A DNA stretch of 64,000 nt from Epiperipatus broadwayi (taxonomy: Eukaryota; Onychophora; Udeonychophora; Euonychophora; Peripatidae), in assembly GCA_028023455.1 (NCBI GenBank), contig JAQFVV010000055.1, positions 5,732,030 to 5,796,029 on the forward strand. The letters run 5' to 3'. A model generated the notes under the pieces. The model saw only the letters and a program-made list of their open reading frames with translations, ran no database searches and was not told where the DNA came from. Made by a program: the position numbers and the translations under genes. Positions 23,110 through 34,645 of the stretch are shown here, one piece after another (position 1 is the stretch's first letter; every line of letters starts with the position of its first letter).

Positions 23110-23930
23110 TTAAATTATATGTGTTGTGCAAATAGGTTTAATATTAAATTTACAAAAGAAAATAATGAAGGAGTAAAATATTTAGATTTAGTAATGAAAA
23201 AAAATGAGACTGGAGGGATTAAGATAAAGCATTATATAAAGGATAAAAATGTTAGGGGTATGATATATCGAGATCTTATCAACCTTGGGTCAAAAAATGG
23301 GGGTAGTGACAGGATAAAAGAGAAAAATTATAGGCTTACATTGACTAAAAAGGAGAAAAAGTTGCAAATCCAGAAATAATATATTGAATATGGATATAAT
23401 GATAGGATCATGAGAAATATATTAATGAGAGATAGGAGTAGTTATAAGAAAGTTAGTAATAAATGAAATAAAGAATAAGAAATGGATTTCTATTCCGTAT
23501 TCCAAAGAGGTATATAAAATTCTGAATGATAGCGAAGGAAAAGTGAATAAGAATATAGGTATGGGATGGATAATAGTATATCGTTACAAAAGTTAGTGAG
23601 TAATGCAAAAATTGTAGGAGTGATAATGTAGGAATAGTTTATAAAATTACATATAAAGGTGATGATATATATATATAGGTCAGTCGGAAAAATAAGATAG
23701 AAAGGGGGAAGGAGCATGCCAGAGCAATAAAAAGGAAAGATATTAAGTCAGGACCATTTTGCCATCTTTAAGAAACAATATATGTTATGAAATGTGAAGA
23801 GATTATTAAGGTAATAAGATATTATAAAAATTATAAAGAAAGACAAGTGTATGACAATTTATATTCAAGGAAATAAAGAGAAATGTATGAATTTAATATA
23901 GGGCTCAATAAAATTGGGAGGAAAATGGTC
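23110..23930 (+). mobile_element. Degraded Penelope-like element (RT end plus GIY-YIG remnant)
   Basis: The open stretch 23119-23379 contains GVKYLDLVMKKNE, matching the (K)YLDL segment after the catalytic motif of Penelope-like reverse transcriptases (compare IKYLDLIITRD at about 47157), and a HYIKDKNVRGMIYRD segment like the RT thumb. After several stops, a remnant with a YIGQS-like motif and ERGKEHARAIKRKD (23665-23740) fits a GIY-YIG endonuclease. Copy-specific sequence differs from the 46.6-kb element, so it is a second Penelope lineage. It ends near 23930 before an A-run. Confidence 0.6.
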
Positions 23931-24300
23931 ATTAAAGTAAAAAAAAAAATTTCTTAAGGTAGAGGTTGGTCAATAGGAGAGCGGTAGACTGACAACATAT
24001 AAATCACATGACATATAGAATTAATGTAACATTTTGACATGGTTTCATTTTGAATGAGTCGATTTGATGAAAATAAAAATCTAATTATATTATATGATTG
24101 TCTGTTAAGTTGATTATTGTTGACGCTTTTATTGTTGAAGTTACTTTGTTACTAAGTATATATTTATTTTTAACATATATTTATATATAAATTCTATTAA
24201 TTTTAACAGGGAGTGGTTATTAATTATAGCACTGCTAAAAATATGTATGAATATTTATGAAATACTATTCTTCAGAGATACATACTATTAAAAAAATGTC
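23931..24300. other. AT-rich noncoding DNA
   Basis: Nothing recognisable. Confidence 0.4.
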
Positions 24301-25600
24301 CAAATCAGATGAGTTATATTAATAAACTTGCAAATGTCTTCTTGTATGAATTTGCATTCATCCTGTCTTCAAAATTTTAAATAGATAAATCATTGATTTG
24401 TCCATAGGAGTGAAATGTTATATTAGCAGTGTTCTTAGCAAAACATCGATTGAATCACCTTATAGTTTCAGATCACTATTCAGATATATGTTCTATTAAT
24501 TTTACCAATCATTTAAACAAATAACAGCTATTAAATATGCAGCATTTTAAGAATATATAATAAAATTTATGAAGTAATAATCTTCGACTGTGCAGATTAT
24601 AAGAATCTTTTCTAAGCCAGATTTTTTAGGATTATTTTAATAAACTTGCAAATAGCAACTTCTTGTACCAATGCATTCTGTTAATCAGATAAAAAATAAA
24701 GCAACATTTGCCTGGTCTTTGGGATCTTATATGGGTAATAAATCCATTATCGATATGTAAATGGGGTGAAACATTATATTAGTAGCGATCTTATCCAAGC
24801 ATCGATCTACCCATCCCACCATTTCAGATCATATTTCAGATATAAATTTTATTAAATTTAATAACCACTTAAACAAATAACAGCTATTAAATATGCAGAA
24901 TCTTCAAATACATGGACTCTAAAAATCCTTTATAAATCAAACTTTTTGGAATTATTTTAATAAATGTGTAAATAGCACCTTCAAGAAGCATAATAACTAC
25001 TCTTTCTTATTGCATTGCCAAATCTATACTATATAATATTAAATCATCCATGCACTTTACTACTGTTACACAATATTTTATTTCCCATCCTCTTTTACAA
25101 TTTACAGTTTCGATTGCCCCTGCAATCTTCTTCAGAACTTTTATTTTTTTTAGATATAAAAGTTTTGAAGAAGATTGCAAGAGGGTGGTAAATAAAGCAT
25201 TGTGTAACAATAGTAAAGTGCATGGATAATTTAATATTGTATGGTAAATAGCACCTTCTTGTATCAATGCATTCTATCAATCAGATGAAAATTGAATCCA
25301 CATTTGCCTGGTCTTCAAGGTCTTATATGGATAGTAGATCAATCGTTGATGTGTAATAGAGGTGAAATGTTATATTACGGCTGACCTTAGCAAATCATTA
25401 TTCTAATCAACTTGTAGCTTCAGATCATAATTCAGATATAAGTTCTGTTAATTTTAATAATCGTGCAAGCAAACAACAATTATTAAATATATAGCACTGA
25501 GAATATATACTGTAAAAGTATTTACGAAGTATAATTTTCAAATGCACAGTCTGTAAGAATCCTTTACAAGATAAGACTTCTAGAGTTATATAGAAGTAAT
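24301..25600 (+). repeat. Tandem repeat, about 0.33-kb unit, three diverged units with an insertion
   Basis: Three units share, in order, AATAAACTTGCAAAT-like, CTTCTTGTA..AATGCATTC, TTTGCCTGGTCTT, a GTGAAATGTTATATTA block, a TTTCAGATCA..TTCAGATATA block and ACAAATAACAGCTATTAAATA. They lie at about 24325-24640, 24645-24965 and 25240-25595. The third unit is separated by the palindrome at 25020-25240. A fourth, partial copy is at about 27690-27860. No protein is encoded. I see no ribozyme core in the unit itself. Confidence 0.75.
25020..25245. repeat. Penelope-type palindrome inserted in the tandem repeat
   Basis: CATGCACTTTACTACTGTTA on the left is mirrored by TAACAATAGTAAAGTGCATG on the right, about 85 bp per arm. 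The left arm holds a hammerhead-like core on the - strand: CTGAAGA (25135-25129), one A, stem GATTGC/GCAATC (25127-25112), GAAA (25111-25108), then CTGTA, with GTA as a possible triplet. In the right arm the same region is TTGAAGA and the GAAA is lost. The palindrome interrupts the 0.33-kb tandem repeat, so it arrived later. Confidence 0.7.
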
Positions 25601-25668
25601 ACAGAAATATTCTTTAAATAAAAGTTATACAAAATGTTAACAGTTTTTTTGATAATAAGATTTGTTAT

Positions 25669-25880
25669 AACAGAGGCAAAACTCTCCATTCAGTAGCCAC
25701 AAGCTAGAAACTAGTCTGAGGATATTGGATGAGTAGACAATAAATAGGGATTTTATGCATAAACTTTCTTGCATTCATTGATTACTAAGACTTGCACTGG
25801 ATGGCACTGCTGTATGGAGAGTTTTGCCTCTGTGATAACAGCTTGTGTAAGCATACGGAATGGTGATCATGTGATGTTTA
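25669..25880 (+). repeat. Family A foldback, copy 6 (left arm mostly deleted)
   Basis: The left terminus CAGAGGCAAAACTCTCC is joined directly to the second half of the hammerhead region (GCCACAAGCTAGAAACTAG). The complete right arm and the TTGTGTAAGCATACGG flank follow. The CUGANGA half is missing. Confidence 0.75.
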
Positions 25881-26559
25881 GTGGTTTGTTAAGAATTGTA
25901 TATGAAAAGCAATAAAATCCACAAAAAATAGCTTCATGAAAGTGGATAACAACAAAAGTTAAACTAATAATAATATATTATCAGTTTCTGTTAAAATTAA
26001 ATTTTTCAAGGATTTTTTAAAACTAGAAGTAGATAACAGAGATGTGATTAATCCCAAATGAGATGCCATTACATTGAATAAATAACAGCTAAGGCATATT
26101 CTTCATCTTTGAGTATGAGATTTACGCAAATCCAATACATTCATTTGTACATAGTGAGAAAGAAATGTGACAGTATGAGAGATGACAAATATACTATATG
26201 CTAATATACAGTCAGAGTATGTTTCTAGTATTATTGTGTATGGATAAAGTTATTTTATTGAATAAATGCCATATTTGAGATTTCAAATCTTTCACTGGAT
26301 CTAATTTTCTTCTGCCCAATATAATACATAAAGTATGATTCTTCAGAATGTCAAGTAGAAAGAACTTACCTCTTCTTTGACCTTCCCCATATTGTAAGTA
26401 TATAGGATAATGTATCTTGATAAGAAGATTTGTAAATCAATGATAAGATATTAATAGGATGAAATTTAGACAAATATAATAATATATAACTGAATCTATT
26501 AACACACCATGATAAAGATGTTTCTCAGCAAATTCAGTATTGTCACAGGTACAATTATT
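25881..26559. other. AT-rich noncoding DNA
   Basis: No gene or repeat recognised. Confidence 0.4.
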
Positions 26560-27300
26560 ATTATAACATGAGCAGATCATAATATCTCTGCACAAATCGG
26601 AACCTGGTCACTTTTGTTTTATTTACATTAATGGTAAAATTATTTTATCTTAACCAATCTCTCATAATATGTAAGTTGTTCATAACACACATTTTTAGAT
26701 GATCTCTAAATATCTCAAACCCACAAATGCAATGTCATCAGCATGAGTACATAAAGTTAAATAAAGAGGTAATTCAGAAATTTGATTTAAATATATTACC
26801 AACACTAATGGACTTAATACTGATTCTTGCAAAACTCATTAAGAAACCAAATATTACTAATAATGTTACCAATTTTTACATATCTTGTAAGTACTAATCC
26901 AATTCAATAAATATCCATAAATTCCATAAAAGGCTAATTAATACAAAGTATATCTGGTCAAAAACAGTCAAATTATTTGATAAGATCAAAATATATACCA
27001 ATTCTTTATTGAGGGGTTACCAAAAATTTAACGATATTGCATACATACTCATTAATCAATCACATGTAGTATCTCCATCTAATAAGAAACCAAATTGCTT
27101 ATCATGAAGTATATTATTTATAGATAAGTAATGGAACAACCTGGATTTAAAAAACAATCAAGCTATTTGGAAAAAAAACGGAAATAATTGCTTACGTCCG
27201 TAATTCTCGATCAATCTTTTATCTCCTTTTTTAAATATTGGAACACTAAAGTTATCTTTCATTATCTTTGGAAAATAACCTGCAGAAAATGATAAATTAA
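26560..27300 (-). mobile_element. Degraded LINE reverse transcriptase (jockey/CR1-like), minus strand
   Basis: On the - strand, from about 27290: PIFKKGDKRLIENYG-like sequence, then a motif B remnant (QESVLSPLVLVIYL, near 26820) and a motif C remnant (CTHADDIAFVGL, near 26740). The order is right for a jockey/CR1-type RT. Many stops are present. Confidence 0.6.
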
Positions 27301-27339
27301 TTAAATATGTCAATATGGGAACAAAGTATAAGTAATAGC

Positions 27340-27615
27340 ATTTTAAAATAAAAGTGTGACTAAATTATGCCCCGCAGAGCTAACGTTTTGTAAACCAAAA
27401 TTAAGTTTGTAATCTCATCATCAGAAACAATAAATTAGGTACATTCTTAATAAAATCATTTATTATATTCCTATTAATAATAATATTGTCATGAGCAGTC
27501 TCGGTATCATACTGGCATGTAATAATCTCTTTTAGTCTATTTGTAGACTTAATTTTCTTGTTCAGTTGAGTGACTAAATCACCAAAATATCTTTTTGTAA
27601 AGAAGACATCCATGA
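27340..27615 (-). repeat. Penelope-type terminal motif and adjoining open frame, minus strand
   Basis: A 70-codon - strand frame (27613-27401) of unknown identity is followed by CTGATGA (27423-27417). About 30 nt later come AAAACGTTA and a CTCTGCGGGGCATAATTTAG block. CTGATGA..AAACGTTA..GGGCATAAT is a layout I associate with Penelope-element ends, but here GAAA has become AAAA, so a hammerhead would be dead. Confidence 0.4.
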
Positions 27616-28099
27616 TTTATCAGAAAAATTATGTTATCAGTAATCCACAAAGACCTATTGCTATTGTAATTTCTCTTTATCAAAGCTTCGCTGAATATAA
27701 ACTTGCAAATAATGCTCGTTATTATTAACGTGATCTATAAACAGATGAAAAACAAATCTATTTTTTTCTGGTTTTCAATGACTTATATGGGTAATAGTTC
27801 AATCATTAGTTTTTCATAGGCATGAAACATATTTATGTTGTTTGTTAGGCAGTAATTGAGTGAGTATTCATCGATTTTACTCGGCATTTTTGTTGCGACA
27901 TCTAAAGTTGAAGAGAAAATATTCTAGTCGGCCGATAATATTTTTAATATCATTTTGTGTAAAGGTCAAAAGTGCCTGAAGTTAGCTTATAGTGATTTTG
28001 CTAAAATATTTATCCGATAACTTTGGATTTCAAATTTCAGTTAAAAGCTTTAAATAATTTCATTGAACATTAGGATAAATGTAATAAATGAGTACAGTA
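27616..28099. other. Noncoding DNA with a partial copy of the 0.33-kb repeat
   Basis: About 27695-27850 matches the tandem repeat at 24.3-25.6 kb (ATAAACTTGCAAATAATG, then a TTATATGGGTAATAG block and CATGAAACAT). Confidence 0.5.
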
Positions 28100-28555
28100 G
28101 GAAAAAAAAAATATGTAAAAAAAACTTTTTTTAAATAATGCTAAAATTTTATGTAAGTAGCCGACTAAAAAGTACAAAAATATCAAAGAGTCAAAATAAT
28201 CCACCTCTTAGTCAATTTGTCCTTGAATAATGTCAGAGACCTTAAGAATCTAGACTTGTTATAAAACAATTGGAAATTGCAGGAGTATCGTCATTTCATA
28301 AAAGCATTTGAAGCTCAAGTAAATCATAAAAATCAAAAAGGCCTCAAATGCTTTTATGAAACATCAATATTCCTACAATTTCCAACTGTTTTATAACAAG
28401 TCTAGATTCTTAAGATCTCCGATATTTTCCAAGAACAACAAATTAACCAAGAGGCATATTTGTTGATTACTTGGTTATTTTGTACTGTTTAGTCAGCTAT
28501 TTATATAAAAGCATTATTTAAAAAAAGTTTTTTTACATTTTTTTTTTACCTTTTT
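28100..28555. repeat. Foldback element with about 200-bp arms, unknown class
   Basis: The inner arms AACAATTGGAAATTGCAGGA and CATAAAAGCATTTGA are mirrored at 28330-28400 (TCAAATGCTTTTATG, CCTACAATTTCCAACTGTT). The outer part pairs through a TCTAGACTTGTTATAAAAC block and GTAGCCGACTAAAAAGTAC against GTACTGTTTAGTCAGCTA. No coding sequence. Confidence 0.75.
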
Positions 28556-28859
28556 AGTTATACTTACATATTATTTTAAAAAACGGTTTAAACTATAAAA
28601 AAAATATGACAAAACTTATAATTTAATAATAAGATGTGAAAATAAAAAATATGCCCTCTAACAAATTTTAAATTTAAATATTGTGTGATCGTCTATCATA
28701 GAAAAATATGTATATGTATTTGCTTTTTAATTAATTCTCTAACCTTTTTTTTACAAAATATTTATGAAATATTATTTCAGAAGAATAATTAAAATTTTAG
28801 TAAAAAATATTTACTTTTAATTAATTAAGCAAATCAATATTAACAAAATTTTACTCCAC
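28556..28859. other. AT-rich noncoding DNA
   Basis: Nothing recognisable. Confidence 0.4.
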
Positions 28860-28995
28860 AAATGTGATGTTCCTATTGGCTCATTTGTTAAGGTTTTTTC
28901 CTGGGAAGAGTAAAGGTGAGGGTTCAAATTGTAAAGAGAAAAGATTTTTTTCTATTGTTAAAAATTCAAAAATATGAACATCCCAATAGAAACAT
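28860..28995 (+). repeat. tRNA-like sequence (SINE head or tRNA pseudogene)
   Basis: TGGCTCATTTGTTAAGG resembles an A-box region, and GAGGGTTCAAATTG resembles a B-box 40 nt later. The spacing fits a tRNA, but the anticodon arm is not convincing and the acceptor stem is absent. Confidence 0.35.
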
Positions 28996-29354
28996 AGACA
29001 GTGCAAGTTAATATAAAAGCATTTAATTAGTTAGAAACTGCCGTGGAGAGTAGGTTTTATTAATAATTAGTGTCCATTGATTTTTGCTAAATACTTAGAT
29101 TGCAGCTGAAGAAAGATGTTATTACTTTATAATTATTGTAAACTAACAAGTAAATTGAGCTTATTCATAAATAAATTATCACCAGCAACTATTTTTAAAT
29201 TAAACATTGCATAACAGTGTATGAAACTCAAATATAGTTAATGAATACAAACCAATACAAGAAAGTTTCCAACAGCAGTACCCATATTTAGAAACACAAA
29301 ATCTGAATGTTTTTCTGAAGATTTGTGATGATGGTGTTTTATTGTAATTTTATA

Positions 29355-29635
29355 TTGTACTATTTCCATCATGTAGTATGAGTATTGAACGTTGCCTTAA
29401 AATTCTATACCCAAGAATCTAAGGGTCCAGGTTCGAATCCCATGCTAGTACTGTCACTGGTCAAGCCAGCAACACCTGAAGAAGTGGGGAGAATAATACA
29501 TCCCAAAACGTTATGCATATACTAACCTGTTTGATGTGCTATTACTAACAGTTGAATGTATTTGGAATATTTAAATAAAGTTAAATTTTTCTAAAAACTT
29601 ACAGTACTCATATTAGATGATGGAAATAGTCCAAC
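29355..29635 (+). repeat. Small element with terminal inverted repeats, B-box and hammerhead-like core
   Basis: TACTATTTCCATCATGTAG at 29358 and its complement at about 29606-29632 (CATATTAGATGATGGAAATA) are imperfect terminal inverted repeats of about 30 bp. Between them lie AGGTTCGAATCCC (29430-29442), a near-perfect polymerase III B-box, and CTGAAGA (29468-29474) followed by TGGG/CCCA and AAAACGTT. The last is a hammerhead-like layout with GAAA changed to AAAA. It looks like a Penelope- or SINE-derived mobile element. Confidence 0.55.
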
Positions 29636-29659
29636 GTATAAATACAACAAAATGTGAAT

Positions 29660-30055
29660 CACGCAACTTAGACAAAAGGAAATCCTTTTTTCTAATAGGT
29701 TGCAAATTCTTAAATTGATTCCATGACTATTCTAAATGCAAGAGCTAATTTAAAGAAGCTTAGATCTCAAAAGCTATTAAACAAACATATTGCATGATCC
29801 GTATACAAAGCACAATTAATAAATAATCACTTTATGAAAGCATACATTGAGTATTTATTAATTGCATTTTATATATGGAACATATCTGCTCGATTACTAA
29901 TTGGGATTGGTTTACAGAATGCGTACTGTTTAATAGCTTTTAAGATCTAAGCTTATTTAAATTAGCACTTGTGTTAAGAATAGTCATCAATACACTTAAG
30001 AATTTACAATCTATTAGGTAAGAGAATTTCCTTTTGTCTAAATTGAGTTTTAGAC
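29660..30055. repeat. Foldback element with about 125-bp arms, unknown class
   Basis: GACAAAAGGAAATCC..TTCTAATAG at 29672 is mirrored by CTATTAGGTAAGAG and ATTTCCTTTTGTC at 30010-30040. AGAAGCTTAGATCTC and AAAGCTATTAAAC on the left are mirrored by GTTTAATAGCTTTTAAGATC near 29930. It ends about 185 bp before the HDAC8 exon at 30241. Confidence 0.75.
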
Positions 30056-30240
30056 TTTGAGTTTCTAAGTATAGGTGGCGCTGTTGAAACTTTCTAGCAT
30101 TAATTTGTACTCATTTATATTTAAATCAATACTTCACTAAACATGTTTCAACAGCAAATGTTAATGAAATGTAATGTTATCTAGATTTCATAAGTATTTT
30201 ATTAACCGTTATTTATTAATGAAATTTTTTTTTTCTGTAG

Positions 30241-30377
30241 AATTGTACCACCCCACCGTGCTTCAGAATCTCAGTTAATGGAATTCCATACAAGGGAATA
30301 TGTGGAGTTTTTACAACAAGCAAATGAATTGGATGATTGTGAAAAATATGACGATTCCTATTTAGAGTTTGGTTTAG
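30241..30377 (+). CDS. HDAC8: HDAC8 coding exon b (FHTREYVEFL segment)
   Basis: This exon encodes about 46 residues, including ASESQLMEFHTREYVEFL and the end ..DSYLEFGLG, which precedes the active-site loop. The acceptor is TTTCTGTAG and the donor GTCAGT at 30378. The first base completes a lysine codon from exon a, and the last base begins a glycine codon completed by exon c. The acidic stretch near the end is of similar length to the human one, which supports orthology with HDAC8 rather than HDAC1/2/3. Confidence 0.96.
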
Positions 30378-31594
30378 GTCAGTTACTAAAAATAATTTAA
30401 TTAATAACTAAGTATTAAAGTTTTAACTGAAACTTATTATTTAATGTAATAATAAAATTTAGCAATGGTTCAGTTTATTGTCATTTGATGAAAAGAATAT
30501 TTATATATTTTTTAAATATCTATGTTTGCAAATCCTGATTAAAAATATTAGGCAAATGTAGGAAAGATTTACATTTACTCTATCAGCAATCAAGAAATAG
30601 GTTTCCCTTATTATCATTATCTATAATAGGAGCTGACAATAAAAGATATATTTATTTTGAATTGAAGGGGAGGACAGGATCACCTTTGGCACTGACTAGT
30701 CAGGGCATGCATCTTCTTATGCTTCAGAGGTTTTCATATTTTGTAAAAATTGAATGAATTAAATGTAGTAGGCATATTTTTAATCTATTTTTAAAACCTT
30801 ATTAAAAAATTTACGTTATACTCAAATTAAGACATTTGCGAAATTATGTGAAAAATGAAGTTTTTGAAAAACAAGGATTTGGAAAGTGATGGAATTGCTT
30901 TAATTATGTAATATTTTATTTATTTATCAACAAATTTCATGTTTTTGACCACAAACTTTTATATTTTAAAGTTGTTTTACATGGTGGATTTATGATCATA
31001 TTTTATGATAAATGACAAACGCAAAATATACATTATAAATTCTTGATTTTTCCCTTCCTTTGTATTTATACTTCAAATTTGCAAACGTTCATTTGTTTAT
31101 GGGAAGTGGTTTTTTCCTTCTTTATAATCTAATGCTAAGTACACTTTCGGTGAAGTTCACCATAACTTCACCAAAAATGCGCTTAGTGTTAGGTTATAAA
31201 GCAGAAAACTCTTCATTATGCAGACGGAACAAATATTTGCAAACTTGAACATGTTATAAATATACATTTATTTTTGTTAAAAATTAATCAAAAATGATCT
31301 AAAAACTTTTATAATTCATTACCATGTATTGGATGTAACTATGTGGAACTTTAAATTACAGTGATATAATTAATAATTTTGCGGAAGCAAAAAAGAAAGA
31401 AGAAATAGACAAGAGAATAAACGTTATGAAATCATTCCTGTTTTTATTTTGATTATTATTTGGCCATTATTGTTACCTACATCTGAAAAAAATTATTAGA
31501 ATGGATTTTCCCATCAAGTGTAAATAGTCCATGAAATAGAAAAATAATATTTTCTCTTTCCAATTATATGTTTTCAATATTAGCTTTTGCTCCA
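30378..31594. other. AT-rich intron sequence
   Basis: No gene or repeat recognised. A 62-codon open frame at 31060-31248 has no coding signature. Confidence 0.4.
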
Positions 31595-32725
31595 AGTTCC
31601 AAAAAACTATGACTAACACGGGTAGAGTAGTGTAGTTATTTAGGTACGCTGTTAAATAGGAACCGAAATGGTATGGACAGTTGGGAATTAGAATGGAGAC
31701 AAAAAGTGGAAGGGTTGTTTGAAAATCTGGTTTGCTTTTCACGTAATAAATATGAAGTATGAAGAAATAAATCAGAAAGTGAACTTTCTTTAACATTTGA
31801 AAATGAAACACTTCTTATTATCCATTCGGACATTTTTAGATAAATTAAAAAAGGAAGTAGGTGGATATGCATAGGATGGTGAATTGTGGGCAGCAAATAA
31901 ATCTATAATGAGGGAAATTGAAAATATGTTGAACAGTTGTAATATATGAATGAAAAGAGATCAGTAAAAAAATAGTATTTAATAGGATTATGTGGAGAGG
32001 ATAACAAACACGCTGAGATAGAATAAAGTCGTAATATGAAAAGTTGATAGATAAAGAAGGTATTTTAATGTATTTGCTTAAGAAATGGAATAAATGTGTG
32101 GAGAATATGTTATAGGTACATAATTATGAGGGATGGAAAAAGAGGGTAGATAAGTTAGTTACAGAAAAAGAAGTAGATTTATGAAAGGGATCATATTATT
32201 ATTTGGTTCCTTTTGAATACTAAAGAAAAGAGCAATATCAAAGTACCAATTAGAACTGTAACTGCATGAAAACGAGAGGCCATTAAGCTATCTATTTTTT
32301 AAATATACAGTTGAAAATAGTTCAGAAAAAATTACGTGAAGAATAAGAAAACTATAATGAAGAAGGAAGTGAAATATTTAGAAATTATCTGGATTGCTAT
32401 TTAGACCTTATAATGAAAATGGGGAATATGAGAACAGAGTATTGGAATTATGAAATAAACTTTTATTAAAATGAAATAGGGAAAGAAAAGAAATATACCA
32501 GTGAGTGAAGAATAATTTAGTCATCATAGTTAAAACTGAATAATGGGTGAGTGAAAATAGATGGATTTTTTCAAAGAGAGGGAAAGATTAATATGACTAA
32601 CAGTTTCTGAGCTTAGGAACTACATGCAGAAAATTTTGACTTTGTTAAAGGAGAAGCCATTTTAACATCATATGACCACCTCCAGGATTTTAGGGATATA
32701 GACTTAAACTCCTGATTTCATTTAA
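31595..32725 (+). mobile_element. LINE family Y, strongly degraded copy
   Basis: YSYLGTLLNRNRNGMDSWEL near 31633 aligns with the thumb of the 13.4-15.4-kb element (YSYLGIILSNQKNYLDEWE). The following blocks appear in the same order with many stops: REVGGYA..ELWAA, then a WNKCVENM-like block at about 32085. A TTAAAGGAGAAGCCATTTT end block at about 32645, plus a second similar block at 32720, suggests a duplicated or composite 3' end. Confidence 0.6.
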
Positions 32726-34394
32726 GGAAAAACTGTTTTTATATCGCTTTGTGGTGAATTTTAGAATTATTTTTAATAATATCCAATAGCCACAAGATTC
32801 TAAGTAATGAAATTATAAATGTGGAAAAAGGGAAACACGATTTCACACTGGCAAAAAATAAATTTTCTGACAAAATAATGATTACACTAAAGAGAGTTTT
32901 TGCCATAATTAATGTGACAAACTTTAAATTTAGAAACATTTGATACTATTTTTTTTTTTAGTAGCGGGAGGGGGAAAATAACGAAACTTAGAAGTCAATT
33001 GAAATCAGTGCGGCCAATGCCAATGCAAACAAAGCCATTCACAAATTTCTCAAGGAGAGAAAAGTTGGTTTATGGGATTTGATGACCAATGCCACCAAAC
33101 TCTATAGTTACTTCGGTTTGTATAACTAAGCAAGTGAGTTGACTTGAGTTTAAAACATTTTTTTTTTTAATTTCAGGCTACAAAAATGCATCACTCATAG
33201 CTGTGTATCCTAAGCCTTCATTGACAAAGCTAAAATTCAGGAACCAATCTGGTTTCCGGATATTATCTAACACTACCATCTAGTATTTATTAATTATTCA
33301 GGGTTGTCCAAGGGATTCCTGATTACAAATTATAAAAAGCCAATATAGCACCAAGGATATAAACTTGGTGTCCAAAGGCAACTGGCAGAAAGAAGCGGGC
33401 GATTTTTGACATCCCAGAATGACAGTAAAGAATAGATTCAAGCAAGGCTTAAGAAAATTGCATTCGATTAAAAAATCTGTTGGTTACTCGAATTTGTAAT
33501 AGGCGGAAGAGCTCAAGAAGAATAAATATAATTTGCTTCTAGAAAGCATTGCATAAGCTAGTGTCACGTGATTTTTTTTTTAAATGTCTTAAAGCTAAGA
33601 AATCATAATAATTTGGAGGAATTAATCTTTAAAATTACAGTGGAACATCCTTCAGTCTACTCTTTGAAAATGTTGATTCTGTAATCAAGGAATCGGTTCT
33701 CTTGTTAGCCATAATGGTAATTGCATGAATTAGGTCAGCTGAATCGATCGCTGCATTGAGCAGTGTAGCTCTTTTACTGGCAAGACTTTTTTAAATTAAG
33801 ACTGAAAGAAAAAATATCGGCAAAATATTAATGGTATAATATATGTAGCAGCTAACACTTGTGGAGAAATGAATTTAAGCACCCCTATCATTGGAAGTAG
33901 GACGTCAGTTTCAGGAAGTAGAATGTAATTTTTGTGCTCAGCCTGTCACATTGGGGCTTGAACATGAGTATTATTATTTTCAGACCATTTTGATAATATT
34001 AGAAAAAGTGTTAGAGTTGAAGAAGCTATTGGAGGTTATACAGTTTTTGTCTTTCTATAATAGAATTATAGGAATTAAAGATAAGGTTAGGCTCTGGTAA
34101 AGAAGTGGAATATATTTTCACTGAATGTCAGCAAATATAATCACCACAGTGGAGGATTTGATCGTAATTGACCAATGCAACAAGCCGAATAACTGAAATG
34201 TTTCTTTGGATAGGGATATATTGAAAAGTAACCAGTCTTTGCCTGTTTGCATCTACTAAGAAGTTATTTTAGAGTGCTAATTCTAATATGGTAGCACAAC
34301 TAGCAAATGAATTACATTAGAGTATGGCAACACAGCCTTTTGAGATGTTAATCAACGAAAAAAATATTAACAACAGTAACTTTTTTCTCACCAC
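32726..34394. other. Noncoding DNA, unassigned
   Basis: 33000-33600 is somewhat less AT-rich and hints at old mobile-element sequence, but no protein motif is secure. An open frame at 33891-34100 is unrecognised. Confidence 0.35.
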
Positions 34395-34645
34395 ATTTGG
34401 GCCATCTGGTGTAAGCTTTAAGAACCATTAGAAACTAGACAGTAGTGCTTAACAAATCCCTGTCCAGTGCTATCCAAACCAGTTTTTAACTTAATAGCTT
34501 TTATAGGAGCCGTGCATCTGGACTTTTTCAACCTAATGCACTTTTCTTCTACCAGCTAACTTTTTTTTTTTTTTTACTATCAAGCTATCAACTGACATTT
34601 GTTTACTAAAGCTTACACTAGATGGAGTAAATATTGTGCAAAAGA
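34395..34645. repeat. Family C foldback-related element, copy 2
   Basis: GGTGTAAGCTTTAAGAA on the left is mirrored by ACTAAAGCTTACACTAGATG on the right. The inner AACCAGTTTTTAACTTAATAGCTTTTATAGGAGCC region is a decayed version of the hammerhead block of family A. Confidence 0.6.

Noticed and set aside
24301-25600. CRISPR-like or retrozyme interpretation of the 0.33-kb tandem units
   Set aside because: The organism is eukaryotic, units are long and diverged without unique spacers, and no hammerhead core is seen in the unit.
27417-27423. CTGATGA at 27.42 kb as an active hammerhead
   Set aside because: The second core segment reads AAAA instead of GAAA and the intervening 29 nt do not form a convincing stem II.
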